This document shows, piece by piece, positions 8,309 through 15,153 of a stretch of DNA of 64,000 bases (the stretch's first letter is position 1; each line of letters begins with the position of its first letter). The DNA comes from DATMER01 sp034667225 (GTDB taxonomy: Bacteria > Acidobacteriota > Thermoanaerobaculia > Multivoradales > UBA5704): assembly GCA_034667225.1 (NCBI GenBank), contig JAXDKG010000017.1, forward strand, positions 124,001-188,000, written 5' to 3'. The translations under genes were made by a program, and so were the position numbers. The notes under the pieces were generated by a model. That model did not search any database. It was not told the DNA's origin and worked only from the letters and a program-made list of their open reading frames with translations.

Positions 8309-9561
8309 CTGACATGATCCGCTTTATCGCGGACCTCTATCCGATCTGCCGCAGCATCACGGGCAATGGCGTGCGCCAGACGCTGGCGAAAGTGGGGGAG
8401 CGCATTCCGCTGCAAGTTCACGAAGTCCCGAGCGGCACGCAGGTCTTCGACTGGAACGTGCCCCGGGAGTGGAACATCCGCGACGCCTGGATCAAGGACC
8501 CGCACGGCAGGAAGATCGTGGACTTCCAGCACCTCAACCTGCACGTCCTCAACTACAGCGTGCCGGTTCACAAAAAGGTTTCCCTGGCGGAGCTGAAGGA
8601 GCACCTGTTCACCCTTCCGGACCAGCCCGGGCTCGTGCCCTATCGCACTTCCTATTACAAGGAAGCCTGGGGCTTCTGCATCGCCCATCACCAATGGCTG
8701 GGCCTGGAAGAGGGGGAGTACGAGGTCTGCATCGACTCGACTCTCGAGGATGGCTCGCTGACCTATGGCGAGTGCTTCCTGCAAGGAGAGACGGAGCGGG
8801 AGGTTCTGATCTCCTGCCACGTCTGCCATCCCTCGCTCTGCAATGACAACCTTTCCGCCCTGGCGGTCTGCATCTTCCTGGCCGAGGAGCTTGCGAAAGC
8901 GCCGCGGCGGCTCTCCTATCGCTTCGTATTCATCCCCGGCACGATCGGCTCTATCACCTGGCTCGCCCGCAACGATTCCAGCCGTATCACCGCCGGGCTC
9001 GTGGCCGCGAACCTGGGAGATCCCGGGCATTTCCATTACAAGAAGACCCGCCAAGGAAACGCAGAGATCGACCGCGCCGTGCTTCAGGTGTTGAGAGGCC
9101 AGGAGCACGGGGTGGAGGACTTCGTGCCGTTCGGGTACGACGAGCGCCAGTACAGCTCGCCCGGCTTCAACCTGCCGGTGGGCTCGCTCACCCGCACGCC
9201 CTACGGCCGCTATCCCGAGTACCACACCTCGGCGGACAACCTCGACTTCATCAAAGCCGAGAGCCTGGAAGGCTCGCTCCAGACCTACCTCTCAGTAATG
9301 AAAGTCCTCGAAGGAAACCGGCGCTACCGGAACCTCAACCCTAACTGCGAGCCGCAGCTCGGCCGCCGCGGGCTCTACCGGACGATTGGTGGCGACGATT
9401 CCGGGAGACAGCGCGAGCTCGCCCTGCTCTGGGTGCTCAACCTTTCGGACGGCGAACACGGCCTCCTCGACATCGCCGAAAGGTCGGGCATGTCCTTCGA
9501 GGCGATCCAGGCCGCCGCCGATGCGCTGCTGGAAGTCGAGCTGCTGAGGGAGGTCTCATGA
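8305..9561 (+). CDS. DUF4910 / aminopeptidase-like domain protein
   Basis: This 418-residue protein resembles the DUF4910/DUF2172 family, which pairs an M28-like zinc-peptidase fold with a C-terminal winged-helix segment and is often found in surface polysaccharide clusters. Visible features are the N-terminal LYPICRSITGNGVRQTL motif, putative metal ligands in SCHVCHPSLCNDNLS (His and Asp), FGYDERQYSSPG, and EYHTSADNLDF near the end of the peptidase part. Residues about 370-418 look like a small winged helix (LLWVLNLSDGEHGLLDIAER). The biochemical role is unknown: it may deacylate or hydrolyse an amide in a sugar pathway rather than cleave peptides. ATGA overlaps tie it to both neighbours. 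Confidence 0.8.
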   Translation: MTDMIRFIADLYPICRSITGNGVRQTLAKVGERIPLQVHEVPSGTQVFDWNVPREWNIRDAWIKDPHGRKIVDFQHLNLHVLNYSVPVHKKVSLAELKEHLFTLPDQPGLVPYRTSYYKEAWGFCIAHHQWLGLEEGEYEVCIDSTLEDGSLTYGECFLQGETEREVLISCHVCHPSLCNDNLSALAVCIFLAEELAKAPRRLSYRFVFIPGTIGSITWLARNDSSRITAGLVAANLGDPGHFHYKKTRQGNAEIDRAVLQVLRGQEHGVEDFVPFGYDERQYSSPGFNLPVGSLTRTPYGRYPEYHTSADNLDFIKAESLEGSLQTYLSVMKVLEGNRRYRNLNPNCEPQLGRRGLYRTIGGDDSGRQRELALLWVLNLSDGEHGLLDIAERSGMSFEAIQAAADALLEVELLREVS

Positions 9562-10241
9562 AGGGACAGGTCGCCTTGATCACCGGAGCCAGCGGTGGCA
9601 TCGGCTCCGCCATAGCGCGCGCTCTCGCCGAGGAAGGCGTCCGTCTTTTCCTGGTGGGAAGAAATCTGGAGAATCTGACCGGCGGAGAAGCCTTTCAAGC
9701 TGACCTCACGGACGACGCCCAGCTCCGCGCCACGGCGGCGAAGGTCCGGGAGGTCTACGGAGGGGTGGACCTCCTGATCCACAGCATCGGCCTCTTCCGG
9801 GCCGGTCCGATCGCAACCTCTCCGATTGAAGACCTCGACGCTCAATACCGCGTGAACCTCCGGGTCCCCTACCTCCTCACTCAGGAGCTTCTCCCCTCGC
9901 TGATCGAGAGGCAGGGCCAGGTGGTCTTCATCAACTCCGGCGCCGGCTCCCACCCGGCGAAGGGGAGCTGGGGAGCCTACTCCGCGACCAAGCACGGTCT
10001 GCGCGCTCTCGCCGACTCGCTGAGGGATGAGGTCAACCGCAAAGGAGTTCGCGTGCTCACCGTCTTCCCGGGCCGCACCGCCACCCCCATGCAGGAAGAG
10101 GTTCACCGCTTCGAAGGCCGACCCTACGACCCAACCCGCTTCCTCCAGCCCGAGGACGTTGCCGCCTCCGTCGTGCAGGCTCTTTGCCTGCCGCGGACCG
10201 CGGAGCTGACCGACCTGCACATCCGGCCGATGCGGGGGTAG
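9558..10241 (+). CDS. SDR family NAD(P)-dependent oxidoreductase
   Basis: Classical short-chain dehydrogenase of 227 residues. The cofactor motif TGASGGIGSAIA is near the N-terminus, the structural motif is HSIGLFRAGP in place of NNAG, and the catalytic pair is YSATKHG with a preceding Ser in FINSGAGSH. It is the last gene of the five-gene operon and may perform the ketoreduction that finishes the sugar, although CDP-4-ketosugar reductases are more often of the extended SDR type. It starts inside the stop of the preceding gene (ATGA) and is followed immediately by the first phased repeat array. Confidence 0.85.
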   Translation: MKGQVALITGASGGIGSAIARALAEEGVRLFLVGRNLENLTGGEAFQADLTDDAQLRATAAKVREVYGGVDLLIHSIGLFRAGPIATSPIEDLDAQYRVNLRVPYLLTQELLPSLIERQGQVVFINSGAGSHPAKGSWGAYSATKHGLRALADSLRDEVNRKGVRVLTVFPGRTATPMQEEVHRFEGRPYDPTRFLQPEDVAASVVQALCLPRTAELTDLHIRPMRG

Positions 10242-10244
10242 CCC

Positions 10245-10430
10245 GTAAGTCATTTCCCCGTGCCGGTAAGCCACTTACCCATTTCCCGTAAGTCACTTTC
10301 CTGTACCAGGTAAGTCATTTCCCTGGGCCCGTAAGTCACTTACCTGCCCTCGGAAGTCAGCTCCCCACGCCCGTAAGTCACTTCCCTGTAGTTGGTAAGT
10401 CACTGCCCCCGCGCCCGGAAGTCTGTTCCG
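10245..10430. repeat. Phased intergenic repeat array 1: nine GTAAGTCACTTAC-type palindromes at 21-22-bp spacing
   Basis: Nine copies of a 13-bp core close to GTAAGTCACTTAC begin at 10245, 10266, 10288, 10310, 10331, 10352, 10373, 10395 and 10417. The spacings are 21, 22, 22, 21, 21, 21, 22 and 22 bp. The copy at 10331 is a perfect palindrome around a central C; others differ by one to four bases. The 7-9 bases between cores are GC-rich and not conserved. The period is not a constant multiple of three, so this is not a coding repeat. It lies between the SDR stop and the duplicated leader region. The remaining bases, 10431-10508, hold nothing I recognise. Confidence 0.9.
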
Positions 10431-10508
10431 GCCCGCCCGCTCACGTCGCCGCCAGCTGAGGAAGAGGAAGCCCAGGCCAGGGCACCAGGTCCGTGCCGGC
10501 CGCGCCCG

Positions 10509-10801
10509 TTGTAATTAGTCCTACACCTTTACATTCTTACATAAGCCCCCAGCCTCGGCCTCAGCCCGGGGGTTACGGTTCGAGATGTGGGCTGCCGGTT
10601 CCGGACAGCCTCTGTAATCCGCAAAGCAGTCAAGACTGGCTCAGTATTTCGATATTCCATAACTGGCAGCACAATTGCAATAAGGCCGCGAACGCTCGGT
10701 CCAATTCAGGCCGTAAGCTGTACTCAACGAAGGGGTGTCCGTGAAGTTCAGGCTCCTTGCCGCTGCTGCTGCGCTCTGTCTCTCAACCATGAATCTCCCC
10801 C
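10509..10801 (+). repeat. Duplicated 5' leader region, copy A
   Basis: About 290 bp here align with 13126-13416. Shared stretches include TTGTAATTA, TTACATAAG, the GGTTACG/TTCGAGATG segment, ATAACTGGCAGCA and CGCTCGGTCCAATTCAGG followed by CCGTAAGCTGTACTCA. The match continues through the ribosome binding site, the GTG start and the coding sequence of the signal peptide. Similarity is strongest in the last 140 bases. The segment probably carries the promoter and 5' UTR of the gene at 10741. The conserved block just before the start (CCGTAAGCTGTACTCA) may be regulatory. Confidence 0.8.
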
Positions 10802-11985
10802 CGGCTTCCGCGGTGATCGGAACGATCGACGCCGTGCCCGCCGCGACCCTGCTGCTCCCGTACTTCGAGGTGGACATCGCCAACCAGAACGGCGTGGATA
10901 CCATGTTCTCGATCAACAACGCCTCCAACCTTGCCGTCCTGGCGCATGTCACGGTGTGGACCGACCAGTCGGTCCCGGCGCTCGACTTCGCCGTCTACCT
11001 GACCGGCTATGACGTCCAGACGATCAGCCTGCGCGACATCTTCGTCAGCGGCAACCTGCCGCGCACGGCGTCTGCCGGTCAGGATTCGACGGACACGATC
11101 AGCCCGCAGGGCCCGATGTCCCAGGACATCAACTTCCCCTCCTGCTCGTCGCTGCCGTATGCGCCGGGCGCGGTCAGCGCTTCGTTCCGCAGCCACCTGC
11201 AGGCCTGGTTCCAGGGCAATCAGTCCCCGGCGACCGGCAACTGCGCCGGTTCCAAGCAGCCCGACACCAACATCCTCCGCGGCTACGTCACGGTCGACAC
11301 CGTGAACGCCTGCAACCTGTTCTTCCCCTCGGACTGGGCGTTCTACGACCAGTTCGTGACCGACCAGAACGTCCTCTGGGGCGACTACTTCTACTTCAAC
11401 CCCGACCCGGTGACCGGCAACATCGCTCAGGGCGACACGCTGGTGCACATCGAGGCCTGCCCCACCTGTTTCGCCGCGGGCGACCACACCTTCTACGGTC
11501 GCTACAACGGTGCCACGGCGGCCGACGCCCGCGAGCCCCTGCCGACCACGATGGCTGCTCGTTACGAGAACGGCGACCTCTTCGGCAGCGGCACGGACTT
11601 CCTCGTCTGGCGTGAAGCCAATGAGAGCGACTCGGCCTACAACTGCAATCTGCAGGGTCCGTCGAGCTGGTACCCGCTCAGCTTCTTCCAAGTCCTGATC
11701 TTCGACGACAAGGAGACCGTGAGAGACGCCGAGGAATGCTGGTGGGGCGAACCGGACTGCACCCCCACTGTCATGATCCCGAACGCGGCAAACAGGATAG
11801 ACGCCGCCAGCGGCTTGCTGGCACCCTTCGCTTCCGGTTGGATGCACCTCAACCTTCAGCAACCCGAGACCATCCCTATCTATTCAGATCCCTATGCCCA
11901 GATGTGGCTGACCACTGTGATGGAGGGCTCAGGTCGGTACGGCGTCGGCTTTTCGGCCATCCAGCTCGACAACGCCAACCAATGA
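10741..11985 (+). CDS. Secreted protein of unknown function
   Basis: The 414-residue product has a clear signal peptide (VKFRLLAAAAALCLSTMNLPP, cleavage near ASA). No catalytic family is recognisable. The mature part begins GTIDAVPAATLLLPYFEVDI and is rich in aromatic, Asn and Asp residues, with several Cys pairs (for example CPTCF and CWWGEPDC) suggesting disulphides outside the cytoplasm. GTG at 10741 is preferred to GTG 10735 because AAGGGG lies at the right distance and the paralogous gene at 13357 begins at the equivalent codon. The leader is shared with two other genes and one relic here, but the mature domain is not. Confidence 0.75.
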   Translation: MKFRLLAAAAALCLSTMNLPPASAVIGTIDAVPAATLLLPYFEVDIANQNGVDTMFSINNASNLAVLAHVTVWTDQSVPALDFAVYLTGYDVQTISLRDIFVSGNLPRTASAGQDSTDTISPQGPMSQDINFPSCSSLPYAPGAVSASFRSHLQAWFQGNQSPATGNCAGSKQPDTNILRGYVTVDTVNACNLFFPSDWAFYDQFVTDQNVLWGDYFYFNPDPVTGNIAQGDTLVHIEACPTCFAAGDHTFYGRYNGATAADAREPLPTTMAARYENGDLFGSGTDFLVWREANESDSAYNCNLQGPSSWYPLSFFQVLIFDDKETVRDAEECWWGEPDCTPTVMIPNAANRIDAASGLLAPFASGWMHLNLQQPETIPIYSDPYAQMWLTTVMEGSGRYGVGFSAIQLDNANQ

Positions 11986-12048
11986 CCTCTCAAGACCAGA
12001 GTCCTCAGGCCGATGTTGGCCAAAGGATGTAAAGAGGAAGGAGTCTCT

Positions 12049-13056
12049 GTGAAGCTTAGATTGCTGTCGTTTGCTGCCGCTCTCTGTCTATCGGTCGTGC
12101 TCTCGGCCGGCCCGGGCTTTGCCCAAGCCGAGGAGATCAAACTGGAACCCGAGCTCGTACGCCAAATGCTCCAGGAGGGGTGGATCAAAGTGGAGGAGGG
12201 AGTGCTGCAGCGGACCGAGTGGGGGCCGCTGGAGACCTTCACCTATGGTGAGGACGGTCTGCGCTGGGCCGCGCAAAAGCTCGAGGCCCGCATCGAGCTC
12301 CTCGAGAAAGAATATGCGAGCCATCCTACCGAGAAGCTCGCCGGCATCCTCGAGAGCCTTGAGAGCCGGCTCCTCGAGATGAACGAGGTCATGACGTCCG
12401 GCGCCGCCAGGGCAGAGGTCGTCAGCCCCGACGAGCTCGCGGATTGCAACATCTCCTACGGGGGGACGGCCACCGCCGGTCCTCAGACCGGTGCTTCGGC
12501 CCCGGGCGTCAAGGCGAACGCCACCGCTCATTTCCACGCCACTTGCGGCCAGATCGGGGGCGCCTACGCCTATGCCTACGCCCGGACGTGGGTGGGGACG
12601 GAAAACGTCGACATCGATGACGACCCGAAGGACGACAGCTCCTCGGTGGACAGCACCGCCTCGGCCAGCGCGTCCGGCCACCTCGACTGCTTTTCCGACG
12701 CCGGCGCCCAGGTCTGGAGCCCCCAGCTCAGCATCGACTACTACGTCGAGCAGACCAACTACTCCTGCCCGCCCCCCCCGTTCACGGCCTCGATCAGCGG
12801 CCCCTCGGATGTCTGGCTCGACAGCAACCACTACTGCGAGACCGTGACGTGGACTGCCAGCGCGATCGGAGGGAGCGGCGTTTACAGCTACAAGTGGTAT
12901 CTCGGCACGGGTACCATCGTCGTGGGCACCGGAAGCTCGTGGTCCAGGACGTACTGCCAGACCAATCGGCAAGTCGACCTCAGGGTCGTCGCCACCGACA
13001 CCAGCTCACCCGCCAAGACCGACGACGCCACCTTCACCACCTTGATTCACTACTAG
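12049..13056 (+). CDS. Secreted protein with shared N-terminal helical domain and C-terminal Ig-like domain
   Basis: The 335-residue product starts at GTG 12049, preceded by GGAAGGAG at good distance; the open frame begins at 12013. A signal peptide (KLRLLSFAAALCLSVVLSAG) ends near FAQA. Residues about 30-115 (LQEGWIKVEEGVLQR, then YGEDGLRWAAQKLEARIELL) match the corresponding part of the protein at 13357 and look like a helical or coiled-coil domain. A Cys- and Tyr-rich middle (AYAYAYARTWVG) follows. The last about 95 residues (SISGPSDVWLDSN through DATFTTL) resemble a bacterial Ig/PKD-like fold. No enzymatic motif is visible. It is probably a surface or secreted binding protein. Confidence 0.72.
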   Translation: MKLRLLSFAAALCLSVVLSAGPGFAQAEEIKLEPELVRQMLQEGWIKVEEGVLQRTEWGPLETFTYGEDGLRWAAQKLEARIELLEKEYASHPTEKLAGILESLESRLLEMNEVMTSGAARAEVVSPDELADCNISYGGTATAGPQTGASAPGVKANATAHFHATCGQIGGAYAYAYARTWVGTENVDIDDDPKDDSSSVDSTASASASGHLDCFSDAGAQVWSPQLSIDYYVEQTNYSCPPPPFTASISGPSDVWLDSNHYCETVTWTASAIGGSGVYSYKWYLGTGTIVVGTGSSWSRTYCQTNRQVDLRVVATDTSSPAKTDDATFTTLIHY

Positions 13057-13125
13057 GGACTTGCCGAGGAGCTCGCCGCTTGGCACTACGTCACGATGAC
13101 GCCTGGCGGGAGCTCATCGAGTCAA

Positions 13126-13416
13126 TTGTAATTAATCCTATTAGCCTTGACTTTTTACATAAGTCCGCAGCCTTCACTCCAGCTCGACGGTTACGCTTCG
13201 AGATGCTGGCTGCCGGATCCGGGTGGCCTCGATATCCTCAAAACGGACGGCAGTAGTCCCGCATTTCCACATTCAATAACTGGCAGCATAGTTGCACTGA
13301 GGCGGCGAGCGCTCGGTCCAATTCAGGCCGTAAGCTGTACTCAGTAGGGGGTGTTTGTGAAGTTCAGACTCCTTGCCGGCGCTGCTGCGCTCTGTCTCTC
13401 GACCACGAATCTCCCC
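13126..13416 (+). repeat. Duplicated 5' leader region, copy B
   Basis: This is the second copy of the roughly 290-bp leader found at 10509-10801. It accounts for almost all of the gap between the genes at 12049 and 13357 and continues into the signal-peptide codons of the latter. GCTCGGTCCAATTCAGG and CCGTAAGCTGTACTCA are identical in the two copies. Bases 13057-13125 contain a GC-rich imperfect hairpin around GACGCCTGGCGGGAGCTC and nothing else I can name. Confidence 0.8.
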
Positions 13417-14982
13417 CGTGCCTCGGCGCAGCCGATGGAACGCATGCTTCAGGAGGGTTGGCAAGCCGTGCAGGACGGGGTCCTGCAGCGGGACCTGGGA
13501 GAGGGGCGAGTCGAAACCTACAGCTACGGCGAGCAGGGCAAGCGCTGGCAGGCGCAGCGGCTCGCCAAGCGCATCGCCTCCCTGGAACGTGAATACCGTG
13601 CTCATCCCTCCACTCGCCTCGCCGAGATCCTGGCGGCGCTCAAGGGAGACCTCCGGCAGCCGAAGCAGGTCCTCAAAAGCTCCAGCGTGAGCAGTGGGGA
13701 AATCGAATCCACCAGCGCCGGGCTGACGGCAGGCTGTGAGCCGACCGTGACACTCGGAGCCAACGCCGCTCCGCAGTCGACTCGGGTCCCGGGGGCGACC
13801 GCCAGCGCCCACGTGTCGTTCCAGAGCCCAGCCGAGTGCTACGGAAACACCTACGCCTACGCCTACTCCCGGGCCACCTTCGGAAGCACCATGAACGACG
13901 ACAGCCAGGAGGATGCGCAGTCCGACGGCACCGTCCTGTCAGCCTCTCTTTCCGTGAGCGCCACCGGCTCGGCCGACTGCTTCTCCGAAAGCTACGCCCG
14001 GGCCTGGATCGAGGACCGCAGCTACGAGGTCTCCGACGTGAACTACGCCTGCACCGCGGGCCCGTCGGATGCGACGCCCTACGGTCTGCCCTTCGCGATC
14101 CCCGGCACGGTCAAGGCCGCGGATTTCGACAATGGTGGAGAAGGGGTCGCCTCCCACGAGGTCACGCCCGACCTGGACAACGACAACTACCGTGCGACCG
14201 ACGTGGACCTGTACGAAGACATGGTCGTCCGGCTCGAGGCCGGAGACTGGATGCAGTACACCCTCGATGTCCCGGCTCCCGGCACCTACACCCTGATCGC
14301 CCAGACCGGGGCGTTCGAGGCGGGTGGCATGTTCCATCTTGAGCTCGACGGCGTCGATGTGACCGGACCGGTGGCGGTCCCGGCGACGGGAGGCTGGACG
14401 AAGTGGAGCACGGCCATCCGCAACGCGGTGAAGTTCCCGGCGGCCGGCCACCACACGCTGCGCTTCAAGGTGGACTCGGGCTTCGACGGCTTCCAGTCCC
14501 TGCGCTTCGTCGTGGCGCAGGCGCCGTTCGGCGGCACGGCTCGCACCCTCCCGGGCACGATCAAGGCCGTGGACTTCGACGAAGGCGGGGAGATGCTCTC
14601 CTATCACGACAACACGGCCGGCTGCGAGTTGAGCTGCGGCTACCGCATCGCGGACGTGGACCGCTATGAAACGGTCGTCTACTTCACCACTGCCGGCGAG
14701 TGGATGGAGTACACGGTGGACGTCACCACGACCGGCGTCTACACGATGATGTTCAAGGTCAGCTCCTACGAGGGAGGCGGGACCTTCCACGTGGAGATCG
14801 ACGGGGCGAACGTGACCGGTCCGCTCACCTTCCCGAATACCGGCAGTTGGGGTGTGTACCAGACGGTCACCAAGACCGGGGTGAGCCTCACAGCCGGCCG
14901 CCGTGTGATGCGGCTCGTGATCGATAGCGACGCGGGCTCCATCGATGCTGGAACCTTCGACACCATCACCGTACAGCCCTGA
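13357..14982 (+). CDS. Secreted protein with N-terminal helical domain and two CBM6-like carbohydrate-binding modules
   Basis: The 541-residue product starts at GTG 13357 after AGGGGG. It has a signal peptide (KFRLLAGAAALCLSTTNLPR, ending RASA). Residues about 25-110 repeat the helical domain of the 12049 product (MLQEGWQAVQDGVLQRDLG). After a Tyr/Ala-rich middle come two tandem beta-sandwich modules of about 140 residues, starting AIPGTVKAADFDNGGEG and TLPGTIKAVDFDEGGEM. Each contains Y-R-x-x-DVDxYE and WM(Q/E)YT(L/V)DV, typical of CBM6/35-like carbohydrate-binding modules. No catalytic domain is present, so it probably binds polysaccharide at or outside the cell surface. Its leader is nearly identical to that of the 10741 gene. 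Confidence 0.8.
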   Translation: MKFRLLAGAAALCLSTTNLPRASAQPMERMLQEGWQAVQDGVLQRDLGEGRVETYSYGEQGKRWQAQRLAKRIASLEREYRAHPSTRLAEILAALKGDLRQPKQVLKSSSVSSGEIESTSAGLTAGCEPTVTLGANAAPQSTRVPGATASAHVSFQSPAECYGNTYAYAYSRATFGSTMNDDSQEDAQSDGTVLSASLSVSATGSADCFSESYARAWIEDRSYEVSDVNYACTAGPSDATPYGLPFAIPGTVKAADFDNGGEGVASHEVTPDLDNDNYRATDVDLYEDMVVRLEAGDWMQYTLDVPAPGTYTLIAQTGAFEAGGMFHLELDGVDVTGPVAVPATGGWTKWSTAIRNAVKFPAAGHHTLRFKVDSGFDGFQSLRFVVAQAPFGGTARTLPGTIKAVDFDEGGEMLSYHDNTAGCELSCGYRIADVDRYETVVYFTTAGEWMEYTVDVTTTGVYTMMFKVSSYEGGGTFHVEIDGANVTGPLTFPNTGSWGVYQTVTKTGVSLTAGRRVMRLVIDSDAGSIDAGTFDTITVQP

Positions 14983-15023
14983 CAAGGCGGTTTCAACGTG
15001 GATGTAAAGAGGAAGAAGTCTCT

Positions 15024-15092
15024 GTGAAGTTCAGATTGTTGTCGCCGGCTCGCCGGCCCGCCCTCTGTTTCAGAACGCTTGGGACGCTGTAA
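15024..15092 (+). pseudogene. Decapitated leader-peptide relic
   Basis: Bases 14999-15046 (GATGTAAAGAGGAAG through the GTG and the first codons) match the ribosome-binding and start region of the 12049 gene almost base for base. Here the frame encodes VKFRLLSPARRPALCFRTLG and ends at TAA after 23 codons, with no mature protein behind it. It looks like the residue of a fourth member of the leader family whose body was lost, or a short leader ORF for the multicopper oxidase gene that starts 62 bases further on. Confidence 0.55.
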
Positions 15093-15153
15093 CTTCCGAG
15101 CGGGTAGTGCCTCCCTAGCAGGCTCCCCCAGCTCGTCACAACGTGGAGGATCG

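Noticed and set aside
10245..10430. CRISPR array
   Set aside because: Period is 21-22 bp with a 13-bp core and 7-9-bp filler, too short for repeats and spacers, and there are no cas genes. The same applies to the arrays at 24907 and 53449.
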